Assembly (NCBI GenBank): GCA_018340375.1
Contig: JAFFJZ010000014.1
Coordinates: 7,750,001 to 7,814,000 of the forward strand
Source of the DNA: Gonatopus flavifemur
Lineage: Eukaryota; Arthropoda; Insecta; Hymenoptera; Dryinidae
Direction: 5' to 3'
DNA: 64,000 nucleotides
Shown here: positions 1 through 10,959 of the stretch, piece after piece
Layout of the letters: every line of letters starts with the position of its first letter
How positions within the stretch are numbered: position 1 is the first letter of the stretch
The notes under the pieces: generated by a model
Database searches by the model: none
What the model saw: the letters and a program-made list of their open reading frames with translations, nothing else
What the model was told of the DNA's origin: nothing
Position numbers and translations under genes: made by a program

Positions 1-103
1 ACGAAACAGTAGATATACAGCCAAAAATCACAATGCAAACTGTAATTTCTTCCTTTTATTTCTCTCAGTGCAAATCAGTCACTTTGAACTCTCAGTCATT
101 CCG

Positions 104-395
104 AATTCCGGAATTTCGACAACGGATTCGTGATCAGCAACCCCAAAAAACCCTGAATACCAAGTTTGAAAGAAATCCGTGGAATTTGGGGAGTTTCGGC
201 CGCCATATTGAATCCACCATTTTGAATTCTGGAATTTAGACAACAGATTCGTAATCAGCGACCCCAGAAATCCCCGAACACCATGTTTGAAAGGAATCAA
301 TGGAATCTGGGGACTTTTGGCCGCCATATTGAATCCGCCATTTTGAATTCTGGAATTTCGACAACGGATTCGTAATCAGCGACCCCGAAAACCCT
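104..395. repeat. 121-bp tandem repeat, about 2.3 units
   Basis: The word GATTCGTAATCAGCGACCCC begins at about 125 (variant), 246 and 367, giving a 121-bp period. Each unit also holds CGCCATATTGAAT and TTTGAATTCTGGAATTT. Related units of about 120-130 bp recur across the window, near 6.5, 18.6-19.6, 29.3-29.9, 31.9-32.3 and, reversed, 33.5 kb. The short ORFs in both strands here are by-products of the repeat. Confidence 0.85.
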
Positions 396-654
396 CTGAG
401 TCTTAGGCTTAAGCCAAATATGACAACTCCTTATAGTTTTTTGCGTCTTTTCCGTGTTTCATCCCACTGTGCGGAACTTACATTACGTTTCAATTACGAT
501 CTGATAATGGCTCCATACGGGTTTCGCCTTAATTGGTTGAGGGACGTGAGAACAATGTTTTCGCAATATTGGACAATGTTTTCAGAAACTAGGAAGTTTT
601 GTGCCTACAAATTGGCAGGGTTTTTTTTACTGGGTTGGTCGATATATGCCCGGG
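396..654. other. No gene recognised
   Basis: The stretch holds part of a 130-codon open frame running into the CATATATG tract. Its sequence is low in complexity at the 3' end and matches no family I know, so I do not call it a gene. The same sequence occurs at 10368-10626. Confidence 0.4.
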
Positions 655-987
655 ATAAAGAGTTCCATATGTGGACGCATATATGGATTCATATATGCAT
701 TCATTTATGCATCTGTATATGGATAATGGCCATATATGCTCATAAATGGTCGTATATGAAAGTGGGGAATCTATCTATTGATCTTATGTCTCTCCTCTTT
801 GGTTATTCATAACATTCTATAGAACATTGTGGAATATACTTGTTCATATATGGATACATATGATAATGTGTGATTGAATATGATGACATTTGGCCATGTA
901 TAGTCTCATTCATACATGATCATATATGGCCGAAATCAATATATGCTCATATATGATCCCATATATGTTTATATATGTTCATATGTA

Positions 988-1900
988 CGAGGTGTGTTCA
1001 AAAAGTAACGAGAATTTTTCAATTCCGCGGGTCTGGAGAGTCCGCCTGTATAAAATTTTCCTTCATTATGTTGGTACACATGCCCCTGAAGTACGATAAA
1101 ATTTTCAGCAATATTCATTGCTCACTTTTTAAGTGGCAGCCGCTAACGTTTTGACGTGTGTTTCGAGCTCGGCGATTTTCGTTTGTGAAAAAAAATGGAT
1201 CAGAGAATTTGTATTCAATTTTGCGTAAAAATGAAATAAAGTGTAATGAAGTTTGTAAAATGTTAACAAAGGCATATGGTGAGTCTGCTATGAGTAAAGC
1301 AAGGATTTACGAGTGCCATAAGCGTTTCCAAGATGGCCGCGAAAACGTTGAAGATGACGAACGACCCGGATGCCCAAGCACATCAACAACCGATGAAAAC
1401 GTGAAAAAAGTGAAAGAAATGGTTATGAACGATCGCCGAATCACAATCAGAGGAGTCGCTGATGATGTTGGCATATCAGTCGGAAAGCAATCCGAAAAAA
1501 ACGCCCGGATTTGTGGCAAAACAATTCATGGCTTTTGTACCACGATAATGCACCTGCTCACTTTGAATCTTTGGCCAAAAACAAAACTGTAACGATGCCT
1601 CAACCTCCATATTCGCCAGATATGGCTCCATGTGACTTTTTTCTATTTCCAAAAATAAAGAGAACATTAAAAGGCCGTCGTTTTACAAGCATAGATGACA
1701 ATAAAAGCGAATCGCTGAAAGAGCTAAAAGCTATTACAAAGATCGAGTTTCAAAAGTGTTTCGAGGATTGGAAAAAGCGTTGGCACAAGTGTATTATATC
1801 CGAGGGGGATTATTTTGAAGGAGACAAAATAGATATTGATGAATAAATAAATATTTTTTTCATAAAACGAAAATTCTCGTTATTTTTTGAACACACCTCG
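988..1900 (+). mobile_element. Mariner transposon, internally deleted (copy A)
   Basis: The element starts CGAGGTGTGTTCAAAAAGTA and ends with the inverted counterpart, and TA duplicates flank it at 986-987 and 1901-1902. It is 913 bp long, against about 1.3 kb for full-length mariners. It sits inside the CATATATG tract. Because copy B carries it at the same site with the same flanks, the two are one insertion duplicated, not two insertions. Confidence 0.93.
1195..1846 (+). pseudogene. Mariner transposase remnant (copy A)
   Basis: The N-terminal half is the mariner helix-turn-helix region, including KMLTKAYGESAMSKARIYE and a DDERPGCPS linker. After GVADDVGISVG the sequence jumps to the C-terminal third (YHDNAPAH, PYSPDMAPCDFFLFPKIK, RWHKCIISEGDYFEGDK). 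The middle of the protein, with the first catalytic aspartate, is deleted. The frame changes at the deletion. The spacing between the second and third aspartates is 29 residues instead of 34, so a few more codons are missing. An A-run near 1230 is one base shorter than in copy B, which adds a frameshift near the start. The chosen start is the ATG used by the intact frame of copy B. It cannot make an active enzyme. Confidence 0.9.
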
Positions 1901-2216
1901 TATGTCATATATGTTCAAATATCGGCCATATATAATGCATATACACTCATATACAACCATATATGATTTATTCGGTCCTGGGTGACTCATATATAATTCA
2001 TATGTGATCCATATATTACCCATGAATGCAAGATTTGTTCACATCCCCTAGTAAAAAAGAGTTATATATGCATTGTATATGATTTTCGGGTCTTATATAA
2101 GTATTACTGGAATACATATATAGTCATATATAGTTATATATGGAGCTTTATATAGAATCAGGAGTGACTATATACTGAAGATAACGTCTTACATATATTC
2201 ACATATATCACTATTA

Positions 2217-2461
2217 GGGTGGTTCTTATTTTATATATAAAAAGTGTTTTTCGATTTTTTTTTCGTCAACAAACAAGTTTTCTGTATGGCCCACCCTATA
2301 ATTTTGTTCTACATCACGAGGGAGTGCTACAATATTTTTTACATAATTTTCAAAAGAGATTTGTGGCGCCCTCATGGCGTTTTAAACAGGCGTTTCAAAA
2401 ACTTGTTTGTTGACAAAAAAACATCAAAAAACACTATTTATATATGAAATAAGAACCATCC
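2217..2461. mobile_element. Mariner-like MITE, 245 bp (copy A)
   Basis: The terminal inverted repeats are about 65 bp: GGGTGGTTCTTATTTTATAT at the left and its diverged inverted counterpart at the right. Both arms continue through AACAAACAAG. TA duplicates flank it at 2215-2216 and 2462-2463. It has no coding capacity. It was probably moved by a Tc1/mariner transposase, inferred from the TA target. Confidence 0.85.
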
Positions 2462-2560
2462 TAATAACCATACATGACTATATATGAATTCCAATGACAC
2501 TTATATAGAATCCAATAATTGTATATAGATCATATACAATCCTCCTATACTGGGGTGATC

Positions 2561-4329
2561 CATTAGATGTTCAAGTTTGACTGGGGCACCGTCATAGTCC
2601 CGGATCGTCGTGATCCCGAATTTGTTGAGTTTCAAATCAGAGAATATGAGTTTCAATACAACTGAAACAATTAGCCATTTTTATCGTAAAAAACTAATTG
2701 TTCTCACTTACAATGTGTTGACTAATAATTTTTTCACGATGAAAGTGACCAATTATTCGATGTATATCAAAATTCATATTCCTCCATTCGGTACTGTGCA
2801 TGTTCGGATTTACGACGATTTGGGATCATGGCCGTTTGATGTCATGCTCGGTAGACCGCGATTACCCCGCAAGAGTGTTGGTCCAGGAGTTGTTATGCCG
2901 AATGAGAGTAATCCCAAAAAACATTTTGTGGCATTTTATCTCATTGGCGCACGATTAGTGAAATATAATCATATTTTGGGATAAGTCTGATCCGGGACGT
3001 CAACTCCCGGTCCAACACTCTGTCAAGATAACGGCAGTCTACCATCATGCTCATTTGGAGTTATGACACTCCATCTGATCACCACACTTCATTCACTCTA
3101 GCAACAATGGCTGTCGAGTAAAATCCATAAAGGTATAAGAATAGAGGAGGAGAGTGGAAAACATTCAATACTGATGAAAAAAGACATGGGCATGCTCCGC
3201 CGAAACCTTCGCTCATCAGCTAATCCACGAGCTTTTATATCGCTCTCTCTTTTTTTGACATCACATTCCCAGTTACAGATTCGCTATCCTTTCCTCTATT
3301 CTCATATCTATGTTTTATATTCACATCTAGATAATCTCAAGGGAATACCAGTCCTGTTACAGTAGACAAATCTTTTTTGATAGATCATTCGAAAACAAAA
3401 GTATTTAATCAAAATATCGTACAGGACGATGAATAGGGATCAACAGGTCCGATCAGAATTAAACCCGGAGTACAAGTGACCCGACTGAAACAGACCCGGA
3501 AAAAATTGGTCACCATCATAGTGATTGAAGGATGACTCGTAACGCGCGGTGTTTTTAGCGCGTATAAATAGCGGGCATAATTCCAGTCGAGTCACTTGCA
3601 CTTCGGGCTTATCTTCATTCAGGCTCATTGATTCCTACCAGGCACGGATAGCGCGGAAGTTCTGAGAAAGTTTCTTGAGAACACATTTTATTCCTCATTC
3701 ACTCTTTTAGAATCACCGTCCTATCTGGAGAGTGATATGTTGATTATGTTGCTCCATTTTCAAATAATTTGACAGAAACGATTCAATCAGTGTCATGGCA
3801 TTGCGATTCCCTCGATTATAGTCCACTACCTTCACGGGATTGTCATGCTCCAACATCCCGAATGGTCTCTCTTACAGCATTCAAGGTCCCGAATGTTCAA
3901 TATCCCGAATTTGATGATTGGTCTTTTCTCAGAGAACCTCTTCTGGATCACTACAAATCGACTAATCGTCGAATTCGAAATATTAAACATTCGAGACACT
4001 GGGTTCCAGGATGTGCAGCTCGGTCAATGGGTCGATCATTCTCGGACGTACCATGGGGCTTCTATTACATGCGTACTTTTACTGCATACAACATTATGAG
4101 ATGAAAATAGAGTCAAGGTGTTTTGTCCCAGAACCTTTCTTTTCATCTGATTGCATTACATGAAATAATAACGCACGTGTAATTTCAACTGAAATCATCA
4201 TTCGAATACATTGATGTATTCGAAGAGTGATTCCATCCCGTTCACGCTATAGCATTCCAATCAGCTGTTTTGGGAGCCCCCCTGGACATTCAGCATATTA
4301 GGGCCCTCCCGAATTTAATTTATGAATAA
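2561..4329. other. Unrecognised sequence of the duplicated segment
   Basis: This stretch holds no recognised gene. It contains an imperfect inverted repeat (GAGTGTTGG near 2875 against CCAACACTC near 3010, extending to about 45 bp), scattered CCCGAAT words, and a TATA-containing site at 3563. The 124-codon open frame at 2610-2984 and the 111-codon frame at 3769-4104 (TTG start) match nothing I know. The first changes frame between copies A and B because of a one-base indel, which argues against coding. Confidence 0.5.
3563..3570 (+). promoter_or_regulatory. TATA-box-like site
   Basis: TATAAATA lies just after a GCGC-rich palindromic patch (CGCGCGGTG...TAGCGCG). About 25-30 bp downstream is CAGTCGAGTCAC, which could serve as an initiator. 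No convincing ORF follows. It could be a transposon promoter or chance. The same site is at 13535-13542 in copy B. Confidence 0.3.
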
Positions 4330-4632
4330 TGTTAACCGATACTGTTGAAAGGCGAGTGAATGTATGTATATTCAAATCGTTTTGTATTTTCCCGCTTTTA
4401 TATCAAGCTAGAGGGCGCGAAGAACGCTCTGCCCAAGCCACGCTGTTCGTTGGTGGGAGCAACGCGCTCATTTGCGCTCGAACGTCGGAGCAAACAACTA
4501 CGGTTGACTTTTGTATAAGGGGAAGTAAATGAAATAATTTTGTCCCTTCGAATAATTTCTTTTTGTCGAATGTATGGTCCTCGGATTTAACTTGCCGAAA
4601 ATTCGTTCTCTTATTTTCGTTAGTTTTTAACA
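4330..4632 (+). repeat. BEL/Pao 5' LTR, 303 bp (copy A)
   Basis: The LTR starts TGTTAACCGATA and ends TTAGTTTTTAACA, so its ends form the TGTTAA/TTAACA inverted pair typical of LTRs. A primer-site-like sequence follows within a few bases. A 3' fragment of the same LTR is found at 17562-17658, downstream of copy B, which supports the assignment. Confidence 0.85.
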
Positions 4633-4635
4633 TCG

Positions 4636-4650
4636 TGGCGACCGTGACAG
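4636..4650 (+). other. Primer binding site of BEL/Pao element (copy A)
   Basis: TGGCGACCGTGACAG lies three bases after the LTR end. It is where a tRNA primer would anneal for minus-strand DNA synthesis, and this type of sequence is usual for BEL/Pao elements. The copy B site is 14606-14620. Confidence 0.7.
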
Positions 4651-4695
4651 GACTGGTTTTTCGGGTTATTCTGTGTGGACACAAGCGTTCTTACA

Positions 4696-5791
4696 ATGAA
4701 CGTCACCAAAAAGAAACGTACGTCAACCGCGTCGCGTTTACTCGTACTGCAGTCAGTTTAGAAGAGCTTTAGGAAGATCCAGAATTGAGTGTAGAAGACA
4801 TGTTAGGAGAGCTTCAAATGCTAGACGAAAAACATCGATTGTTGGATATATCTAATAATGAGCTGTTTCAATGTATGCTCGATATGAACACGGCCGAAGA
4901 AGGTTTCATATTGGAAAGTGAGAGTAACGATGAATATAAGGCACGTTGCATTCGTATGAGAAATTTGGCCTTATTAAAAATTAATGCACGTGTATAAGGC
5001 TCTCACTCACCGCAAACTCCTAAGGTTCCACACGAAAATACGCAGGTGAAGAAGCGTGTGAGATATCCAATAATCGAGTTGAAAACGTTCAACGGTGATA
5101 TTAAAGAACGGCTGCCATTTTGGAGTCAGTTCAAAAAGATACACGAAAATGTCACTGTCGACAAAGAAGATGAATTCCAGTATCTTATACAAGCCATGGT
5201 AACCGGTCTGCGTGCTGCAGGGTCAATGAAAAGTTTCCCGCTCACGGGTGATGATTACGATAAAGCAATTGCAGGTTTAAAAAATTGATTCGGTCGTGAG
5301 GAATTATCAGTAGAAGTGTATGTCCGTGAGTTGTTAAAACTCGTGATGCAAAATACTTTGGAAACCGGTGAAAAGAAGTCAGTTGCCAGCTTATATGATA
5401 AAATAGAATCTCAATTGAAGGCACTAAAGTCGTTGGGTGTCACAACGGATGAATGTGGTGCCATGCTGTATCCCATCGCTTCCAGAAGAGTTGCTACGTG
5501 CATGGCAGCGACATCTCACCAAGATTACCGCTAGTTCAGACGAAGCGAAGGAAGAAAGGCTTTCACAACTCATCAAATTTTCACAAGTCGAAGTCTGCAA
5601 TGTAGAACGAATAAAAATTGCAGTTCACGGTTTTGATTTACAAAATGATGAGAAGAAATCTACTAAATCGACAGTTCGTTCAGATTCGGGAAGAGACAAT
5701 CCTTCCGCTATGAGTTTAAATACGCGGAGCACAGTCAGTGCAAAAATGTTGTGCGTGTTTTGTGATGAGCATTCGTGTGCACAATTTGAGA
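4696..5791 (+). pseudogene. BEL/Pao gag remnant, truncated (copy A)
   Basis: The reading frame is broken by stops and shifts but keeps the gag core seen in BEL elements: PIIELKTFNGDIKERLPFW, then FQYLIQAMVTGL, then ESQLKALKSLGVTTDECGAM and LPEELLRAWQRHL. Visible damage includes a stop shortly after the start, a TGA after the IAGLKN segment near 5286, and a frameshift in the LYPI/SLPEELL region. The copy ends at 5791, before the zinc knuckle, where sequence shared with copy B stops. It is an inactive retroelement fragment. Confidence 0.85.
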
Positions 5792-5901
5792 ATGAGAAAT
5801 TTGCGATGAAGACATACCTGGTCTTCAAGAAACTTCCAAATCTTCAAATAACCTGGACTTGATTAACGAACAGGAAGCATATTTTTAGTATAACATTAAT
5901 C

Positions 5902-6279
5902 ATTCGTGGAAGGCAAGGGGACTCACGATAAACAAGCACCTCAATTCGTGGGAGGCAAGGGGACTCACGATGAACAAGCACCCCGATTCGTGAGAGGCAA
6001 GGGGCCTCACGATAATCAAACACCCCGATTCCTGAGAGGCAAGGGGACTCACGATAATCAAGCACCCCGATTCGTGAGAGGCAAGGGGACTCACGTCAAT
6101 CAAGCGCCCCGATTCGTGGGAGGTAAGGGGACTCACGTCAATCAAGCACCCCGATTCATGAGAGGCAAGGGTACTCGCGTTAATCAAGCACCCTGATTCG
6201 TGAGAGGTAAGGGGACTCACGTTAATCAAGCACCCCGATGCGTGAGAGGCAAGGGGACTCACGTTGATCAAGCACCTCA
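5902..6279. repeat. Minisatellite, 9 x 42 bp
   Basis: Nine units of exactly 42 bp follow one another, for example ATTCGTGAGAGGCAAGGGGA followed by CTCACGTCAATCAAGCACCC and two more bases. Since 42 is a multiple of three, the array is open in frame. The plus strand gives a 14-residue repeat (FVRGKGTHVNQAPR), broken once by a TGA in unit 7. The minus strand gives GCLINVSPLASHES. Both frames run out of the array briefly. I treat this as a minisatellite, not a gene. Confidence 0.95.
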
Positions 6280-6469
6280 AAGGAAGCAGAAATCTACTAC
6301 GTCCACGTCGTTGCTGCTGGGTGATGCAAAAGTAGAGGATATGCATCTGAATTTTGGAATCCGAAAATCAATCACTCTAAGAACCTTCAAGTGGTGAATT
6401 TCAGGGGATTCTGATAGATGTTTGTTAACTTATAATTATGCGTGTGAATTTTCGAGCACCATCCTTGAT

Positions 6470-6770
6470 TTGAATATTTTTTACCCCCAATTAGTAATCA
6501 GCCATCCTGAAAATCCCTGATTGGAGAGTTTCAAGGAATTCGATCAATTCTGAATGTTCTATCCACCATATCGCATACGCCATCTTGAATTTCCACAATT
6601 TGATTCCAGATTCGTGATCAGTGACCCCGGAAACCCCCGAGTGAAGAGTTTCAAGGAAATTCGGGGTATTCTGGAATTTTTATCCGCCATATTGGATCCG
6701 CCATCTGGAATTCCCCAAATTTGATTCCAGATTCGTAATCAGCGACCCCGAAAACCCCTGTACACTGAGT
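6470..6770. repeat. Diverged CGACCCC-type repeats
   Basis: Three diverged units hold AATCAGC(C/G)A(C/T)CC(T/C)GAAAA, CGCCAT(A/C)TTGAAT and GATTCCAGATTCGT, like the array at 104-395. The units end near the left arm of the foldback element at 6835. Confidence 0.7.
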
Positions 6771-6834
6771 TACAAACGACTCTACCGAAAATTTGGATTT
6801 TGGCCAGTTTTTAGTGTGATCTGGCCTACTGTGT

Positions 6835-8862
6835 GCCGGGAAGAATAACGCGCTTAGCGCTCGGAACGCATCACAAATTTGATCCAAACAGTCCCGTCGG
6901 AGGTCGAGAAAAAAAGTCGGAATTTTGAAAATTAGGGAATACTAGGCCATAGAGCTTGAAAAAACAAGGTCAGTGTCCCCCCACCATTTTTTCCTAGGAT
7001 GAATAGTTTTCGAGAAAAAAAATAAAAACTACATATTCGTTCATACCAAAAATCAATGTTTGCCGACATTGAACTCGTTGGATCTCATTCATTTTTCGGC
7101 GAATTGGAATAAAACTTACAGATTCTGAGTTGGGAGACTTCACCGAAGACGACAGTGTCGAAGAAATTTGTGAAAATCAATAATAAAATAATTAATTTTT
7201 CATTTGAAGTAAAAATCACGTGTTTTATGTTTTGCATTAAAAAAGTGTCGGGGGAAGTATGAGCTACAAAAAACTTCCAGCGACAAAGTTGTTCGCCAAG
7301 GTATGGACTAACTTTTTTGAAAGTTCCAGATCGATTGGATTATTAGTTTGCAAAATACAGGGATTTATTTATTTGCGCGGAACGGGAATCTATCACGAGT
7401 ATGCGTCTTTCACCGGGTGAATATCAGGGTCCGTGAGGAAGATTGTATTCACTCACTTTTTCAACTTGAGATGTTTTTTTGGGTCGGAGAATTCGAATAT
7501 CCAACTATTTGCACGAGATTTCATTTCCTTCATCCATGTTTTTGTGATTTGAATGTAATACGACAGACGTGATCATAACGTTGGATCCTGCAGTTTATAA
7601 ACAAATGAAAATCGAATTGTGTCGGCGGCACTACTGTAAAAAGAATTAGAGAAACACTGTAGGATCGGAATTCTCATGCACTACGAATATTCTCCTCGTT
7701 ATATTTCTCACAGAGGTAGGACAAATTCTGTCGATACTTTTTTTCTTCGAAGTACGTGGAACGTCATTTCCGATTCGCAGTGATTTGTGATTGAATAAAA
7801 TTCAACACATTATGCTTTTCACAAAATCTCGTAGTTGGTGATAATTGATATACCATTGAGCACACATCCTGAAAATAGCATTCGATTCCGCTAACAAACG
7901 ACTGAGTAATCGTAAGGTATGTTCCCAAAACTATTGATCTGAGACCGAGAATGTTTTTGATTTATTATTTTCACTGTGAGAAATATGTGTCACCACTTCA
8001 TCATGTGTCATCACTTACAAGAATCTGAATATGTATATTTCTTATTACTTGTTTCCACCAAATTGTTTTCATTGCCCAATATGATCACTCTTCTACGTGA
8101 TTTCAAGCACTAAGCGAGTTATTCTTTCTGTAACTTCAATCAAATCTTTTATGATAAAAACATGGATAAAGGAAATGAAATCCCGTGATAAAAGTTGGAT
8201 ATTCGAATTCTCCGACCCAAAAAAACATCTCAAGTTGAAAAAGTGAGTGAATACAATCTTTCCTACGTACCCTGATGGTCACCTGGTAAAAGACGCATAA
8301 TCGTGATAGATTTCCGTTGCGCGCTAATGAATGAATCCCTGTATTTTGCAAACTAATAATTCAATCGATCTGGAACTTTCAAAGAAGTTTGTTCATACCT
8401 TAGCGAACAACTGTGTCGCTGGAAGTTTTTTGTAGCTCATACTTCCCCCGACACTTTTTTAATGCAAAACATAAAACACGTGATTTTTACTTCAAATGAA
8501 AAATTAATTATTTTATTATTGATTTTCACAAATTTCTTCGACACTGTCGTCTTTGGTGAAGTCTCCCAACTCAGAATCTGTAAGTTTTATTCCAATTCGC
8601 CGAAAAATGAATGAGATCCAACGAGTTCAATGTCGGCAAACATTGATTTTTGGTATGAACGAATATGTAGTTTTTATTTTTTTTCTCGAAAACTATTCAT
8701 CCTAGGAAAAAATGGTGGGGGGACACTGACCTTGTTTTTTCAAGCTCTATGGCCTAGTATTCCTAATTTTCAAAATTCCGACTTTTTCTCGACCTCCGAC
8801 GGGACCGTTTGGATCAAATTTGTGATGAGTTCCGAGCTCTGAGCGAGTTACTCTTCCCGTCA
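6835..8862. mobile_element. Foldback element with about 710-bp inverted arms
   Basis: 6835-7547 and 8154-8862 are inverted copies of each other. Markers are CCGGGAAGA, GATCCAAACNGTCCCGTCGG, ACACTTTTTTAATGCAAAAC and GGTCGGAGAATTCGAATATC. The loop of about 600 bp has no recognised gene. A motif of the right end (GCGAGTTACTCTTCCCGTCAA) recurs in diverged form at the inner edge of that arm near 8113. The matching 70-codon frames at 7348 (+) and 8351 (-) are the two arms read in opposite directions, so they are not genes. Confidence 0.85.
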
Positions 8863-9873
8863 ACTCAATTGCAACGGAATACAGTGTGATAAAATCCGAA
8901 AAAGACGTGAAAAAGTCAAAAATCCAAGTTTAGCAAATTAATTCCTGAAATAGGCAGTGATATTCCGGAGGGTTTACTGCATCTGTTGGTGAATTTTGAA
9001 TGCGGTATATTGAGTCTATGATGTGATATAAGCTTACAAAGTTCGCGTTCAAAACCATATCATCTATTGCGTTCTGAATAGGGTCATATTCACGGTTACG
9101 TTCTTGTGCTGAGAAATTTTCATCCATCCAACAAACCGATATTCTCTCAATATGATAAGAGAACTTCGAGATGATACTATATACAGTATAAAGGTACCAA
9201 TGCTGAAGCCGCTAGAATCGAAATCATCGAACCATTTTGACAGAACAGTTTTTTGGACATAAAATGGAATTCAAGAACAAAAATAGTAAACAATGTCTAG
9301 GGATGTCTTGTGGTCTTTGATGGAGAATACCATATAGGGTGTCTACATTCAGGTGAAAAAAACCTCATGTGCCGAAACGATTTTTTTTCAATTCATTCTC
9401 ATGCGTTTTGATATCGCAATATAAGCATCGGTAAAAACCTCTAATCCGCTATACTGGCATCCCTGGTGGAAATAAAGTATCAAAATGCAATGCCAGGTTC
9501 ATCCGAATGTATATAAAACGATATTCCACATCGTGAAGTGCGCCGCAATCGTGTACAGAATGAAATTCATGCCGCAAATTGACACTTCATTTTCACCAAG
9601 GATGTCACACAATTCTATCCATAGAGAATGTCCCGATTTGAGCTTATTGCTTATATCTCTGGTTGGACTGACGTGTTTTCTTCCACAAATTTTCAAATTA
9701 CTAGCAAGAAACTTATTCTCTATATATAAGGATACCTTTGCTTGATTGAAGGTTTCCTCTGTACATCACAGAGGAATCACAATTCGAAACGGTCTTCTTG
9801 AATAAATACCAGCGTTCGGTGCTGGCTCAGAGGGTATCATCACCCGGCACGAGAATTTTTGGCTTCATGGCAA
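8863..9873. other. No gene recognised between foldback and hairpin
   Basis: This unique AT-rich sequence has only short open frames on both strands (65-86 codons, at 8930-9127 minus, 9485-9745 plus and 9499-9696 minus). None shows a recognisable domain, signal peptide or repeat. Confidence 0.5.
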
Positions 9874-9981
9874 CTGTTTTGCAAATATAGCAGAGAAAAC
9901 TGTGATGTTTCATATCATAGAATGTAATAATGCATTATTATATTGAACATTACAGTTTTCTCTGCTATATTTACGAAACAG
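9874..9981. repeat. 108-bp hairpin at the left edge of copy B
   Basis: AAATATAGCAGAGAAAACTG (9883) pairs with its inverted copy ending at 9972; the perfect arm is 21 bp. It extends imperfectly outward to 9874/9981 and inward to a 16-bp palindrome, TAATAATGCATTATTA. The right arm runs into the first bases of copy B, so the same hairpin may lie just left of this window at copy A. Confidence 0.85.
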
Positions 9982-10075
9982 TAGATATACAGCCAAAAAT
10001 CACAATGCAAACTGTAATTTCTTCCTTTTATTTCTCTCAGTGCAAATCAGTCACTTTGAACTCTCAGTCATTCCG

Positions 10076-10367
10076 AATTCCGGAATTTCGACAACGGATT
10101 CGTGATCAGCAACCCCAAAAAACCCTGAATACCAAGTTTGAAAGAAATCCGTGGAATTTGGGGAGTTTCGGCCGCCATATTGAATCCACCATTTTGAATT
10201 CTGGAATTTAGACAACAGATTCGTAATCAGCGACCCCAGAAATCCCCGAACACCATGTTTGAAAGGAATCAATGGAATCTGGGGACTTTTGGCCGCCATA
10301 TTGAATCCGCCATTTTGAATTCTGGAATTTCGACAACGGATTCGTAATCAGCGACCCCGAAAACCCT
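10076..10367. repeat. 121-bp tandem repeat (copy B)
   Basis: This is the duplicate of 104-395, with the same period and sequence. Confidence 0.85.
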
Positions 10368-10959
10368 CTGAGTCTTAGGCTTAAGCCAAATATGACAACT
10401 CCTTATAGTTTTTTGCGTCTTTTCCGTGTTTCATCCCACTGTGCGGAACTTACATTACGTTTCAATTACGATCTGATAATGGCTCCATACGGGTTTCGCC
10501 TTAATTGGTTGAGGGACGTGAGAACAATGTTTTCGCAATATTGGACAATGTTTTCAGAAACTAGGAAGTTTTGTGCCTACAAATTGGCAGGGTTTTTTTT
10601 ACTGGGTTGGTCGATATATGCCCGGGATAAAGAGTTCCATATGTGGACGCATATATGGATTCATATATGCATTCATTTATGCATCTGTATATGGATAATG
10701 GCCATATATGCTCATAAATGGTCGTATATGAAAGTGGGGAATCTATCTATTGATCTTATGTCTCTCCTCTTTGGTTATTCATAACATTCTATAGAACATT
10801 GTGGAATATACTTGTTCATATATGGATACATATGATAATGTGTGATTGAATATGATGACATTTGGCCATGTATAGTCTCATTCATACATGATCATATATG
10901 GCCGAAATCAATATATGCTCATATATGATCCCATATATGTTTATATATGTTCATATGTA

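Larger units (their letters stand above)
655..2560. repeat. Iterated CATATATG tract (interrupted)
   Basis: From about 655 to 985, and again from about 1903 to 2560, the sequence is a degenerate repetition of near-palindromic words such as GGCCATATATGCTCATATATG. It is interrupted by a mariner (988-1900) and a MITE (2217-2461). The copy B equivalent is about 10627-12533. I could not find clean terminal repeats for the whole tract. Confidence 0.75.
1..5791. repeat. Segmental duplication, copy A (left end outside window)
   Basis: This stretch matches 9973-15761 almost base for base. I saw three homopolymer-length differences (A-run near 1230, A-run near 2920, C-run near 4277) and two substitutions (5603 T versus 15573 G; 5737 A versus 15707 G). 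All nested elements are shared at the same sites, so they were inserted before duplication. The match stops after 5791, inside the gag region of a BEL/Pao element. The left boundary is not visible because the window begins inside the repeat. It could be a recent duplication or an assembly artefact such as a retained haplotype. Confidence 0.95.

Noticed and set aside
420..812. 130-codon ORF (and its copy at 10392-10784)
   Set aside because: Its second half runs into the CATATATG tract, there is no recognisable domain, and its identity in copy B reflects the segmental duplication rather than selection.
655..2560. A complete element of the 2-bp-target class in the CATATATG tract
   Set aside because: The body type fits, but no matching pair of ends with equal 2-bp flanks could be found, so it was left as an iterated tract.
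4403..4684. 93-codon minus-strand ORF over the LTR (and its copy at 14373-14654)
   Set aside because: It is antisense to the LTR and primer site of the BEL element and shows no domain.
5902..6279. CRISPR-like array or repetitive protein gene
   Set aside because: The nine 42-bp units are contiguous with no unique spacers, so it is not CRISPR. Both strands are open because the unit is a multiple of three, and one unit has a stop on the plus strand, so coding is not supported.
7348..8351. Two homologous 70-codon genes on opposite strands
   Set aside because: They are the two arms of the foldback element at 6835-8862.
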